Notes under the pieces: model-generated
Told to the model about the DNA's origin: nothing
What the model saw: the letters and a program-made list of their open reading frames with translations, nothing else
Databases searched by the model: none
Position numbers and translations under genes: made by a program
Shown here: positions 45,070 to 57,700 of the stretch, piece after piece
Layout of the letters: the number at the start of each line of letters is the position of its first letter
Position numbering within the stretch: position 1 is the stretch's first letter
Source: Apteryx mantelli
Lineage: Eukaryota; Chordata; Aves; Apterygiformes; Apterygidae
NCBI RefSeq assembly: GCF_036417845.1
Contig: NC_089980.1
Coordinates: forward strand, 62,742,501 to 62,806,500
DNA: 64,000 nucleotides
Reading direction: 5' to 3'

Positions 45070-45420
45070 TATGTGAGGTGGTCTGTCCACTCGGAGCAAT
45101 CCAAGAAGTGGCAGAGTTTGCTTTCACACTTTGCAACTGCTGCCGGTACTTCCTGTAATTCTAAAAGTGCAGGCTGTCTTGCCTTCTCGCTCTCCTCTCT
45201 TCTCCTATATGCACACACGCAATCACAACAGCATAAGCAGAGCTGCAACAGGGCAAGTTGTGCGCACACATGCACACGCACACCCAAACATACGCGCAGA
45301 GAGTCTTGGCGTGTCGAGTGGCGTGGGGCTCACACACAGCTGCAGAGGACTGTGATTTAAAGTGCACCAACATATTGTACGAGGTGGGGGGGGGGGGGGG
45401 AGGGCGTGCATTTTCTATTC
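45070..45420 (-). promoter_or_regulatory. SLC22A3: Putative SLC22A3 5' UTR and proximal promoter
   Basis: This is the immediate upstream flank of the start codon. On the transcribed strand it is TG/GT rich (45200-45300) and preceded by a C15 run. There is no convincing TATA box and only a modest number of CpGs, so it is not a strong CpG island. Placement rests only on position next to exon 1. Confidence 0.4.
45386..45400 (+). repeat. G15 homopolymer
   Basis: Fifteen consecutive G are followed by AGGGCG. It lies about 320 bases upstream of the SLC22A3 start codon and reads as C15 on the gene's strand. Confidence 0.85.
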
Positions 45421-47439
45421 ATCCAGAATGTTAAACAGATTATGTAATAAAACTAGTTAACTCCTTAGGGGCGGTTAAGCAGCAAATGCCAGCTCCAGAG
45501 GCGGAATCACATTGTGGCTGCAATAAATCAATAGGTGCCAGGATAAAGCAGAAAGTTAAGTAAGAAACAGTGCTGAAGCTGTTGCAAAAAGCAGCAGCAA
45601 GTGATGCAGTCACCCTGTGGGATGGCAGGAACAGAAAGTTGTTTCAAACAGAGCTATAAAGTGTCTCCTTCAGCAAGCAGAAGTGAATACTGTGAAAGTG
45701 AAGTGAATAAATGTTTAATTGCTTTCCAAAAGTGCAACTTCACCTTTTGTACAGATCTAATTTGAAAGAGTCTTTCCTTTCGATAGTGAAGTTAGAGTCA
45801 CAAACTGTGCCAGCACAAAATCTAGGATATTTTTTAAAGTTTACTGCTGGATTTACCTGCTCAAAAAAAGGTTTAATATGACCTTGTTCATTTTAATTTC
45901 ACAACGTTTTCCAAATATTTAAAAGAGAAATGACAAGCTTCTCTGTCTGTTCCTCCAAAATGAATGAAAATAAATTACTTCACTTTTCTATTCTGCTGTT
46001 TGTCTGAGTTAGGGGAAGAAGGGAAGGTGTGAAAGGGGAGTCTGAAACAAATTGGAGGCAATGACACGTTTTGCACTTCATTCAGAATCATGAGGGCTAT
46101 TTGGGGGGGTCCATTATACTGCGATGTCAAAGGAGAGATGTCTTATACTGACAGTTCCCAGCGACTGGGGAGGAGAAGGGTCCCTCTGCAGGGACTGCCA
46201 CAAGGAACAATATATGTGACTGGATGCAGGACGGAGGTCAGCCTATGCTCCACTCTCTCACAGCTTTGCCTGCAGATGCCGGAAACCTCATTTAAACCTT
46301 CAGTCTTCTCAAGCCTTGCCCCAGTAAGAAATGCTGCTTTTATCCCTGTTGAGTATTAGCTTAATTCTGAATCATGATGTTTAGTCCCCTGTAAGCTGTG
46401 TAACAGAATGTGTTAGTGTTCAGTATTTTATCTGTTTCAGAAACCCATCAATGCAATTATGAATGGGACTCTGTGTTAGATATTTAGTAAATGTGGCTAC
46501 TGTGTAGTTCATTTTTATTACAATGGTTGGGTAAGGAGCAAACGTTATTGCTCCTATTAATTATGGGTCTTCTTGGTATTTTGTCGGTAACTTTATGAGT
46601 TTTGCTGAACCTTTGAGTTCTTTCATATCCTGTTACTGCGATTTCCATAGTCCCTTTCTATACCAGATTAAAATATATTCACTTTTATAAGATTTCAGTT
46701 GCCACCTCTTAGTTTATCAGTGGAGCTAGGCCAAATTTGGTTGTGTGAGAATACAGTTCGTTATTTCAATGTTGTTTCTGAAACTACATAGCAAAATTCC
46801 TAAAAGAAAGCATGTTCTAGTAGTGGGTTGTCAAAATTTCATGCATCTCATCCATTATGCTCTTGTCATGCACAGCGTGTGCATCACTCTCGGCCAGACA
46901 GGAAGCCAGAAAACCTAGTGTCTGAGAGAAATCAGTGCTTGTGTCACTGCAGCAGAAACTGGGAGTGGTCTTAACACTCCCAGCAATAAATGCTGGTGAT
47001 ACAGTCAAGGATTCATTTAATAAAGTCAATTCAATTGTCTAGTGTAGATGATGACAAAGTGACCTTAGTTCCTTAATGTCAACCTATGTTCTCATTTGTC
47101 TGACCAAAAATGGCATATCAATATTTGCCACCATATCAGTGTGCTGTGAGAATCCTCTTTGTCAGAGAAATCTGAAATATCCCAGTGACAGATGCATGAA
47201 AGTGTGCATTAGTATCATTCTCCAGCAAGCAATACCCAGTTGTTCCTGGAACTTCAACCCTGCATGCTGTGAAAGCTGAATACATCTAAGAAGTCAGAGA
47301 TGATGGGCTTGTATACACAGCCTGCATTCGTAACTTCTTGAAAGCATGCCTTTAAATATTCTTTGGGACAGATCTCTAGGTCAAACCAGCCTTTTAAGCA
47401 TCTAATCCCATGCATACAGTAAAAAATTGTGCTCTTTGA

Positions 47440-47635
47440 TACTGGGAGAGAAGCAAAGGAAGAAAGAGCCAGGGAAGCTGTTGATTGATGAAGAAGAGAG
47501 AAGCAGTAAAAATAGATACAGCAAAGAGAAGAGAAGGAGGGAGGGGGAGGAGTGGGAAGGTAGCAAGCCAAGGAAAGAGCAGAGGCAGAAACAGTGATGA
47601 AAGGGGAGCAGAGGAGAAAGAGATATAGAAGTACA
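47440..47635 (+). repeat. Polypurine-rich tract
   Basis: The region is overwhelmingly A and G (GAAGAAGAGAGAAGC, GAGAAGAGAAGGAGGGAGGG). The long - strand open frames of Leu, Ser and Phe over it are products of this composition and not genes. Confidence 0.75.
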
Positions 47636-48837
47636 ACTAAATTGCAAACATGAGCATCTTCATTTGGAGCTCTATTCAGAAGCCCAATGTTACAGCTATT
47701 TAGGAAACAGAATGAAAACTATGCAGTCTGAGGGGGAAGGCAAATACACTGTTTGGTCACTAGACCACTGTTTTTACATGGCTGGGTGAGACCATGAGAT
47801 ATTTGGATCAATAGCTACTCTGACTGAATTCTAGATAGTTAAAACCTTACTGTAACAACCTGGATAACCTTTGCCAGTAAAACCTCGGACTTCTTCTTTG
47901 GGCAAAACAAGCGGTGGGGCAGTAACATCAACCAATTTCCAGATACCTGAGGGCACCATCCTACATTATAGCATCATTTCTGTGATAAGGTTATGCAAAA
48001 AAAAGCATGATCTAGGTTTTGCTCTCCTACAGACACATCTCTCCTGTGTTATAAAAGAGGACTTGGGAAGGAGCTTGGGCAGGGATCATCCATCCTGCCT
48101 TGTTACCTCACTGCTTGCCTCTGTTTCACATTATGCCAAATATTTATCTCCCAGACAAGTCTGCTCGAGACAAGATAGCCCTAAGCAGCATGGATGCAAA
48201 CCAGTTGGTGCCATATCATCCTAGGACCAGGAATCAGCCCACACTACTGTTTAGCCCTCCGGGGCAGGAGAAAGGACAGGGATGTCTGCAGCCCTGCATT
48301 TGGGGGTTATCTGTACCTCTGCTAAATGGTGGCCCCAGAGCGGGGACTGCTGCAAAAACTGGGCAGTACCAGCTCACAGTACTTTGCACAGATCTTAATG
48401 ACAAAGCTTAGTTCAAAGTTGAAGACGACCAGGCCGTTTTTCATTCTTTACCTCTCACTTCATCTTTTGCTCTGTAAATACCAGCTGCATCTTGCAGGTT
48501 TGACTTTTCCATACGAAAATCATTATTCTTTCATGCTGAAGTGCAGCACCCTGATTCCAGCCCTAGAAATATTGTGTGTTTATATAGCTAATGGAAACAC
48601 CTTGTTACAATATACCCTTTTACAAAAAGTTTGGAAAGGATATGGGAACATTGGCTTTGGGTATTAAATAAACAGTGGATTATCTGAGATGAGAGCGAGA
48701 CCTCTTTATGGTACAAGTTTTCCACCCCTCTGGTTATTAGAGATGTTTACACTCCCTTCTCAAACACATGGTACAATCACACTCCAAGTCAGGACACTAA
48801 GTTAGATGCAGCTTTTTCTCTGACGGTTTTTGTATCT

Positions 48838-48950
48838 TTGGTTTTGTTTTCACTTTATTAATCTTCTTCTTCCTCCCACCTCCCACTTTCATCTTCTTTT
48901 CTCTCTCCCCTCTTTTTCCCTTCACATTTCCTCTTTTTCCTTCCAAAAGG
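48838..48950 (+). repeat. Polypyrimidine-rich tract
   Basis: A run of about 110 bases is dominated by C and T (TCTTCTTCTTCCTCCCACC, CTCTCTCCCCTC). It is low-complexity sequence shortly before the large CR1 copy. Confidence 0.75.
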
Positions 48951-49218
48951 TGGCATCTTTACTCAATGGAGAATGTCTTTTCCCAGGCCTCCAGGTCAGC
49001 TTAGCGAGCTGTAGGCTAACTTTGAGACATGGGAAATGTCAATTCTAATCAACGGGGTTTCCACCTTTTGGCAACCCATGAAAGCAATGCGCAATGCATT
49101 ATACTCCCCTCCCTCATTATTTCCATGGCCTTTAGGCTATTTTTACCATTTTGGTTCCAAGAACAAATATAAATAAATGTGAGTTCTAGGAACTGTAGAG
49201 TACAGCAATCAGGGGGAT

Positions 49219-50268
49219 GTGTACTCATCACTAGGACAGCAGCTGAAACAGCAGAGGAAAGCATGGACATGGCATGAGGCCTTCTACAGACAGCTGGAAG
49301 TAGCCTCACGATCCCAGGCCCTGGTTCTCATGGGGGACTTCAACCACCCCGATATCTGCTGGAAAGACAACACAGCTAGGCACAAACAGTCCTGGAGGTT
49401 CCTGCAGGGCATTGGTGGCAACTTCTTGACACAGGTGGTGGAGGAGCCAACAAGGAGAGGTGTGCTGCTGGACCCTGTACTAACAAACAAAGAAGGACTG
49501 GTGGAAGATGTGAAGGTCGGGGGCTGCCTTGGCTGCAGTGACCATGAGATGGTGGAGTTCAGTATCCTGCAAGGAGGCAGCAGGGCACCAAGTAGGATTG
49601 CAACCCTGGACTTCAGGAGAGCAAACTTTGGCCTCTTCAGGGACATACTTGGAGGAATCCCATGGGTTATGGCCCTAGAAGGAAGGGGTGTTCAAGAGAG
49701 CTGGTTAATATTCAAACGTCACCTCCTCCAGGCTCAAGAGTGGTGCATCCCTATGAGTAGGAAGTCAAGCAAAGGAGGGAGGAGACCTGCATGGATGAGC
49801 AAGGAGCTCCTGGCAAAACTCAACCAGAAGAAGGAAGTCTACAGAAAGTGGAAAGGGAGACAGGCCACTTGGGAGGATTATAGGAACGTTGTCAGAGTAT
49901 GCAGGGATGTGACGAGGAAGGCTAAGGCCCGTTTGGAATTAAATCTGGCTAGAGATGTCAAGGACAGCAAGAAGGGCTTCTTCAAATACATCAGCAGCAA
50001 GAGGAAGACTAGGGAAAATGTGGGCCCTTTGCTGAATGGGGTGGGTGCCCTGGTGATGAAGGATGCAGAGAAGGCAGAGTTACTGAATGCCTTCTTTGCT
50101 GCAGTCTTTACTGCTCAGGCCAGCCCTCAGGAACCCCAGATCCTGGAGGCAAGAGAGAAAGTCTGGAGAAAGGAAGACTTTCCCTTGGTGGAGGAGGAGT
50201 GGGTTAGAGATCATTTAAGCAAACTTGACACCCACAAATCCATGGGCCCTGATGGGATGCACCCATGA
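49219..50268 (+). pseudogene. CR1 ORF2, endonuclease part and linker, ends in premature stop
   Basis: The open frame carries the endonuclease motifs GDFNHPDICW (GDFN at 49333-49344) and CSDHE (Asp-His at 49540-49545), followed by the basic linker typical of CR1 and the start of the RT domain (THKSMGPDGMHP). The N-terminal part of the endonuclease is missing. The frame stops at TGA 50266-50268, directly before VLREL, and continues in the same frame beyond. Related CR1 copies have an Arg codon CGA at this place to my knowledge, so the stop is probably a CpG transition. Confidence 0.92.
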
Positions 50269-51585
50269 GTGCTGAGGGAGCTGGTGGACATTATTGCTAA
50301 GCCACCCTCCATCATCTTTGAAAGGTCATGGAGGACAGGAGAGGTGCCTGAGGACTGGAAGAAAGCCAATGTCACCCCAGTCTTCAAAAAGGGCAAGAAG
50401 GAGGACCCAGGGAACTACAGGCCAGTCAGCCTCACCTCCATCCCTGGAAAGGTGATGGAGCAGCTCATCCTGGAGGCCATCTCCAAGCATGTGGAGGAAA
50501 AGAAGGTGATCAGGAGTAGTCAGCATGGCTTCACCAAGGGGAAATCATGCCTAACCAATCTGATAGCCTTCTCTGATGGAATGACTGGCTGGGTGAATGA
50601 GGGGAGAGCAGTGGATGTTGTCTACCTTGACTTCAGCAAGGCTTTCAACACTGTCTCCCATAGCATCCTCATAGACAAGCTCAGGAAGTGTGGGTTAGAT
50701 GAGTGGACAGTGAGGTGGATTGAGAACTGGCTGAATGGCAGAGCTCAGAGAGTTGTGATCAGCGGGGCAGAGTCTAGTTGGAGGCCTGTAGCTAGCGGTG
50801 TCCCCCAGGGGTCAGGACTGGGTCCAGTCTTGTTCAACTTCTTCATCAATGACCTGGATGAAGGCACAGAGTGCACCCTCAGCAAGTTTGCTGACGATAC
50901 AAAACTGGGAGGAGTGGCCGATACCCCAGAGGGCTGTGCTGCCATTCAGAGAGACCTGGACAGGCTGGAGAGGTGGGCAGAGAGGAACCTCATGAAGTTC
51001 AACAAAGGCAAGTGCAGGGTCCTGCACCTGGGGAGGAATAACCCCATGCACCAGGACAGGCTGGGGGTTGACCTGCTGGAAAGCAGCTCTGCGGAGAAGG
51101 ACCTGGGAGTGCTGGTGGACACCAAGTTAAGCATGAGGCAGCAATGTGCCCTTGTGGCCAAGAAGGCCAATGGGATCCTGGGGTGCATCAGGAAGAGTGT
51201 TGCCAGCAGGTCGAGGGAGGTGATTCTCCCCCTCTACTCAGCCCTGGTGAGGCCACATCTGGAGTACTGCGTCCAGTTCTGGGCTCCCCAGGACAAGAGG
51301 GATGTGGCACTACTGGAGCAAGTCCAGCGAAGGGCTACAAAGATGATTAGGGGACTGGAGCATCTCTCTTATGAGGAAAGGCTGAGAGAGCTGGGCCTGT
51401 TTAGCCTGGAGAAGAGAAGGCTGAGAGGAGATCTTATCAATGTGTACAAGTATCTGAAGGGAGGGTGTCAAGAGGATGGGGCCAGACTCTTTTCAGTGGT
51501 GCCGAGCGACAGGACGCGAGGCAATGGGCACAAACTGAAACACAGACACTTCCATCTGAACATGAGGAAAACTTCTTCACTGTGA
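50269..51585 (+). pseudogene. CR1 ORF2, reverse transcriptase part, frameshifted near its end
   Basis: In the same frame as the preceding part. RT motifs in order include [60 protein letters not shown] and the active-site FADD (50887-50898). The second acidic residue of the KAFD block is Asn here (50647-50649). The frame ends after MRKTSSL at 51585; the true C-terminal frame ([18 protein letters not shown]) continues one frame over to 51689. The younger-looking copy in SLC22A3 intron 2 has one more A at this place, which fits a single-base loss in this copy. Confidence 0.92.
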
Positions 51586-51778
51586 GGGTGACAGAGCACT
51601 GGAACAGGTTGCCCAGAGAGGTGGTGGAGTCTCCTTCTCTGGAGATATTCAAAACGCGCCTGGATGCAATCCTGTGCAATGTGCTCTAGGTGACCCTGCT
51701 TGAGCAGGGGGGTTGGACTAGATGATCTCCCGAGGTCCCTTCCAACCTCAGCGATTCTGTGATTCTGTGATTCTGTGA

Positions 51779-54700
51779 GAAAAGGGAAAATCCAGAAGAA
51801 AGCAGAGAGTGAAGAGAAAAGCAAAACAGGAGCAAAGAGGCACACAAGGAATGACAGAAAAAAAGCAGACCAGTAGAAACCACACCTGAGACAGCCCATA
51901 TTAGAACCCATATTAGAGCATAGAAGAGTCAATTAGAGGATGTGCAGGTAAAAAGCTTACAGCAGGGGAGAAGCCATCTTCTACCCCACGGCCAGTGCTC
52001 ATTCTCACTCCCTTAGTTTTTCCCCTGAACTCATGGCTCACCCTGTGTGCAGGGTGTGAGGGCCACAGGGTTTAGGTGCCCACTGCCCCTGTGACTTTGG
52101 TGCTGCCTGCTCCCACCACAGCCAGCAGTGAGGGCTTCTCCCGTGGCGCACGCCGTTGCGCAGCTTGCAGGTGTCCTTGCATGGGCTCTTTCTGAGTGGG
52201 AAGTGTCCTCTGCCACTAGGCAAACAGGACCCTTTCGGCAGTGTGTTTTCTTACCCAAACTCAGTACGATGCAGTAAGGTGGTGGCTGCACGCTGTTGTT
52301 GTTCTTTGCCTTTTAGAGAAGATCAGGCACAGCACATTTGGGCACCAGTGGGTAGTGTGTGTCTGCTCCCCACTGATTTTAATCCTATTCATGGAAAACA
52401 GTGTAAACTTGTGGCTATTCAAGCATCTCTGAGAACCACCTGTTTGCCAGGATTTCAGTTCAGTATCTGAGACAGGAAGGGGAACCAAAAGGGCTCATGA
52501 GCTTCTCCACGGCCAGCTGAAGGAAGGGCAGCCAGAGGAAAATGTGTTCCTACACACACATTTTTAGAGTCAATACATGGCTTCCCTCATCCTTTTCCTC
52601 TTCACCTGGTCTCTTTGGAAACCAGTGGAGAGGCTGTACAAGACTCTGCCTTCCTGTTCAGATAAATACGCCATAATCCCAGAGTTCATTTATCAGGACC
52701 CTTGCTAATGAATTAGAGTAAATGAGCGTTTTGCTCATGAGATAAGACCGCAGTTTCACCGAAGGGTATTTTACACAATGAAATGAACAGCAGTATTTCC
52801 TGTTGACAACCAGAGATGGTTGCAAAGGTCTGATTAAACAAAAATGTTCCAGCACCTTATCAGACAACTGTGAATCACAAGCTTGCTTTCTCTCACCTGC
52901 ACCTACCCCAAGTCCTGCCTGAAAAGACAGGTGAAATGCAAATAATTTTTGTTTGTGATTTTTCACTGTTGCATATCCCTCCCCTGTGACTCAGTTTCCA
53001 TCAAGTTGGAAGCAAACATTTCAAAATACTATGAAAAAGGCTATGTGTGAAAGTTTCCAGCCCAATTTTATGAGAATAAAGGAGAACCATTTAAACCATA
53101 TCAATGAAGGTGGTAGTGTACTGAACGGTTCTGGGAGTGCCACTCACTAGCTGCTTGAGTCCTCAGTTATTTCTGAAGTGGAACATTCATTAAAAAAAAA
53201 AAAAAAAAAAAACTTGCAGAGTTTCTAAAATTATCTCTTTTTTATATAATTCCATACCATTTCTCAGTTTGTTGTTTTATGTAATATTCCCAACAAGCCT
53301 TCTCTATGGACTTTCTATTACATAATTTCTATTTCTGAGATATCTAGGATGTTTGAAGATCACTAAGCTGGTCAATGTAACAAAAAAATTAGGACTTTCA
53401 TACATATCATAACAAGGTAATAGGGTGAGTCTCCTGGATCATCATTGCCCATCCTATGGACAACTTCAGGTAGAAGAAGCATGACTCAGTACAGAAGACA
53501 ATTCAGGTTCAAAAAAGCCCATGAGCCTGATTATCTAGCTGATCTAATTCCACATGAGAGAACTAATATACATGTCATATTTATGTGAAAACTTATTTAG
53601 TTTCAGCAAATTTCTGTTTCTGGCTTTCCAAGATAATAAAAAAAAAAATTTACCACCACTGAAAATGCACAAAGATACATCTCTGCAGAAAATACAGAAG
53701 ACTGCTGGAGCAGGGTAACTTCAGAGCAGCAGTAGAGATCCAGGGCATTCTAAATGCATCAGCAAAAGTTCAAATCATCCTGGAAGGATGGATGGGAACT
53801 AGTCATTCTTCAATGCCTTTCTCTAATCTCTGTGTAGTTTTTTTTTTTGGAAGCTCTTAGTGGTAACAATCTATTTATAGCTGACTCTGTTTTTGTAGTT
53901 TATCTCTGCTATAACATTGTGTCCTTTGTCCTAACTGCACAATACCAATCTAAAGGAATTCTTTACAGCTCAACTTTCATCCCTTGCTTGATTAGCATGC
54001 TTTATTAATAGGAAAAGGGATGAGATAACTTCCATCAGGCCATAGGCATACATTCTAGCTTTTTATGATCCAGCACCTAACACACCGCTCAAAATGGGCA
54101 GGCTGGACCTTCCACAGGGTATTTCTCAGAAAGCTCAGCACTTTCAGTTGTTTTAATGCTCTTCTGCTTTTGAATATCAGTGCATTTATTACACAGGATT
54201 TGTTATATTTTCTACCTCCTGGAAAATGTGCCTGAGTGTATTTAAAAAAAAAATACAAAGACATAAATATCCAGTGTAGAGACACAAAGCACGAATGATT
54301 TAGCAAATGTTAGAAAATCAAGGCAGAAAAGCAATTGTTTACATGATTCTGAGATCTGAGCAAGTAGATGAGCTGGAGCAAAGACCAACTCAAGCTGAGC
54401 ATTTCTGAAAATGCTGCATCATTTGTATCCATTATTCTGTGAAACAATCCTGCACTGACTGGATGGAAAGTCTAACACCTGCATCTTGGGAAACTGGACC
54501 AGATGAAATGGTACAGGTGGCAGAGGCAATGAACTAGATGATTGTTGTATTTCTAGGCAGAGTTTTCAGTCTTCAGGATCCACAGGTCAAATGCATACCT
54601 TGACAAAGAACCCAGTGCAAGGGGAGCACACTGACAGGAAACTCGGAGAGGTGAACCTGGTGGCTCCCTGGCACTTTCACCACAATGCAAAGTTTGGCAG

Positions 54701-57700
54701 CTGGTGGAAAACACAGCACACCAGGAACTGGAAGGCATCATTCTTTCTACCATGATGTTGCTTCCCTCGGCAGCCAGTCTTGGTAGGAGCTGTACAAGCC
54801 TTGACTCGGCCTTATATAGGCGTGTGGTAGCCAGGAGCTGGGGCTACTGTAATGATAACGGGGCCAACAAGCAATGGGACCACAGGTCTGCTCCAACCCC
54901 ACGGTGGCCGGTCGTAGTGGAATATTGGTACTTCAAATTCCACCTATTTGCAGCTCTGCACAGAGATGAGGAGATGGGGAATGGAGCAGTTTCAGTGAAC
55001 ATGCAGTTACTGGACTAACTGCCAGCTCCATGAAACTCAGACTTAGGAGAGTAATCCAAAGATGATTGTTATTAAAAGGTTATTTGGAAGATTAGTTCAC
55101 ATGGTATTTTTAGCAAAATGATAGCTGAAGAAAAGCAAAAGGCATTTACTTTGGGCTTATTTAATAAAATAAAACAGCAGCACTACCATATCATTTCCAT
55201 ATAAGCATCAGCCCTGCGGCTGGCAGCATCCTGACCCCTCAGATAACGCCCCCCTCCAGCAGTGCATACGATACCCAACTGTGCCTGGGCCAGAGGAGCT
55301 GAGGTGCTATTTATGTTCCCGCACAGGGAGCAGGCACAAGTGCTGGCCTCAAGTTCTCCCCCTCTTCAGCACCACTGCGGCCTCGCCACACTTCCCACAT
55401 GGGACAGGGGAGTGGTGTTCAGTCCAAGACAGCTTGCCCTGTCTGGCACAGCAGGGAAAGTGGGGTGGCACATCAGAGCTTTTTGTGCCTCTTTGCCCAG
55501 GGGAAGGCTGTCTGTCACACCACCCAGTGCTGCCTAGTCCCTGACCATCACCCACCTGAGCCCTTTTCACAGCTTGGCTAGGGCTTAGTCTTCTTCACCA
55601 ACCTAGGTTCTCTTCACAATACTTTTCCAAAAAGACGGCTGACAATTTTGTACCAGATAGGGGAGGTTAGAAGCAGCCCCAGTGCAACTAGCATGGGAAA
55701 AAGAATCTCTCTCTCTTCCTTCCTTTTGGCTCTAAGGTTAAAATGGCAATTTATTCTAAAGCATCTAGAATACTTCATCACCTTTTTTCCCGGTAACAGC
55801 TTTTGCACAGAAGGTGGCACTGGTTAAACAATATGCCAGCTTTTAACAAGAAAACCGCTTGTTTATATTCTGAAAGTCTGTAATCTTCCCAGCTAATCCT
55901 TTGCTGGCATTTTTATATTCAGGGAAGTCTGTCCCTTGTTTTTCCCACCACATCATGCTGTATTCTCATTTTACCCTGCTCCGCTTTAATTTTCCCTTCA
56001 CTGAGGATGGCCCCTTCAGGCAAGCCCAGTCTTCTCCTGGATAAATCACTAAACTTGCAAAACACTCTGTACAATATGAGAAATTCCTCCTCCTGTTACT
56101 CTCCTAGTCCATAGGGCTATCAGTCCAGGGGGAAATGTTAGCCTTGTGACCTACGTAAGGAAGTCCAGGATGTTGCAACCACAGTCACAGCTGTGATTCC
56201 TGTTAGCTTGTACTGTGCCAAGATTATTTAGAGATTCATTGACTCAGGCCCTGTCCAACCTTTTGTGTAGACAGACTGTAGAATTTTTCCCAGGAAGGGA
56301 TTAAAGCATATTTTTAAGAAGCATGTTTCCTTTTCCCTTAAAACTCCAAGCAACAGCAGCTGACCATACCTGTGCTAAGCCACTTCTCTCACTGCTGGGA
56401 AACAAAGTCTGAATTTGTCTGACTTCAGCCATGTTTTTTTAAACCTTTGTCAGAAAGCCTGGATTCCTTCCACTGTCTGATATCTTTCCCATACGATTTC
56501 ACAGTGACTGAGTCAAGTTTCAGCCTTTTATTTCATAAATTGAGTAGCCTGAACTCCTTCACTTTCATTACATAAAGCTTGTTTTTCAGCCCCTGGATCA
56601 TATTTATACTTTATGCTGTCTCCATCATTGCCACAGCAGTCTTAAAGGACAGCCCAACTGGTCACTGTGCCCTAGAAGCAGTGTGAGCAATACCAGGTGA
56701 GGATGCCAATGCAGTCATTTCCCTTTCTTTTTTTTTTATTTCTCCTTCTACGCACCTAAAAATCTCTTTAGTCCTCTGACTGCTACAAGGCACTGAGAAA
56801 TGTGGTTCTGGGGAGGAAATTAGCTAAGGTGGCTCCAAAACAGGGCGAAAAATGCTCATCATTATGATGAGCACAAGGCAAAAAAAGCACAATGGTGGCA
56901 AATAACAAAATTATTCCTGTCTGCCGTTTGTTGCTGTGGTGCAGTTAAGTGGCCTCAAGCTAGTTTTGTTCACTAGTCATTTGGCCTCCTGCACACACTG
57001 CAGTATACAGTGGATATGTTAATACTAACTGAGGTAGACGAACCCACGCTTGCCTCCACGCTGTCGCGGCTTGGCTGCTCCACTGAGGTATGTAGACAAA
57101 AGGCCAACCCCAATCTGTACAACATGAGAAATGGCAGAAAAGAGAAACATTAAGTGTATGATGAAAGAGGGGTAGTAGCTTTAAGGAACTGCTGACCAAG
57201 GTGGAAATTACTGGGACAATCATACCACAGATACCAAATAACAGCATAAAAACAGCAAAACCAGAGGCAGTTGGTTAAGAGTAAATGGAGCAGTCTGGCC
57301 AGGAGGGGATGAGGAAGGTAAAGGGAAAGAACTTGGGAGGGGAAAAAGGGGAGGAAAATGGTATATGAGGGAGAGCAAATCACAAGATGGAGCAGGTCCC
57401 TGGTACCTGCCAGCCCAGCTCAGTGCTTGATGGCTGCAGCCTGGAGCAGGCAATTACCCACTGTTTCCACCCCACCAGTTTCTAGTGAAGGACCTGGTGT
57501 GTTTCCTGGTGCTCATGAAGGACTAATGCCAACTGGGGAGCCCCTGGGAACAGCAGCACCTCCCAGTCTGCTGATGTGCTCCCTGCGAATCCTGCCACCA
57601 GGGCAGGCTGCTGGGGCAGGCCCCCATGTGGCTGTGGGGACCCCTGCCACCACCCCGCTGCCCACCATCCACGCACCTTTCCCCCACCGCTGCCTGGCCT

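Larger units (their letters stand above)
45421..49200. other. SLC22A3 upstream flank, no gene recognised
   Basis: The sequence is largely A+T rich. A polypurine stretch occupies about 47440-47635 and a polypyrimidine stretch about 48838-48950. Short open frames, such as that at 46090-46359, resemble nothing I know. Confidence 0.6.
49201..51778 (+). mobile_element. CR1 LINE, 5' truncated, with most of ORF2 and 3' UTR
   Basis: CR1 is an autonomous non-LTR retrotransposon whose ORF2 encodes an apurinic-like endonuclease and a reverse transcriptase. This copy begins inside the endonuclease (clear homology from about 49280; the exact 5' edge between 49201 and 49285 is uncertain) and runs to the terminal octamers (GATTCTGTG repeats, 51753-51778). 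About 2.5 kb of an original of roughly 4.5 kb remains. The frame is interrupted once by TGA at 50266-50268 and shifted by a 1-base deletion near 51570, so the copy is not autonomous. No target-site duplication was recognised. Confidence 0.95.

Noticed and set aside
45097-45099. Extended SLC22A3 N-terminus starting ten codons upstream
   Set aside because: The codon is TTG, not ATG. The ATG at 45067-45069 gives the conserved MPSFDE start of OCT3 with A at -3.
47254-47647. Leu/Ser/Phe-rich - strand open frames that mimic membrane proteins
   Set aside because: They are translations of a polypurine tract. The hydrophobicity is composition-driven.
53100-53212. Processed pseudogene ending in the A21 run
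   Set aside because: The sequence upstream of the A run encodes nothing recognisable and has no polyadenylation signal at the usual spacing or matching target-site duplication that I could see.
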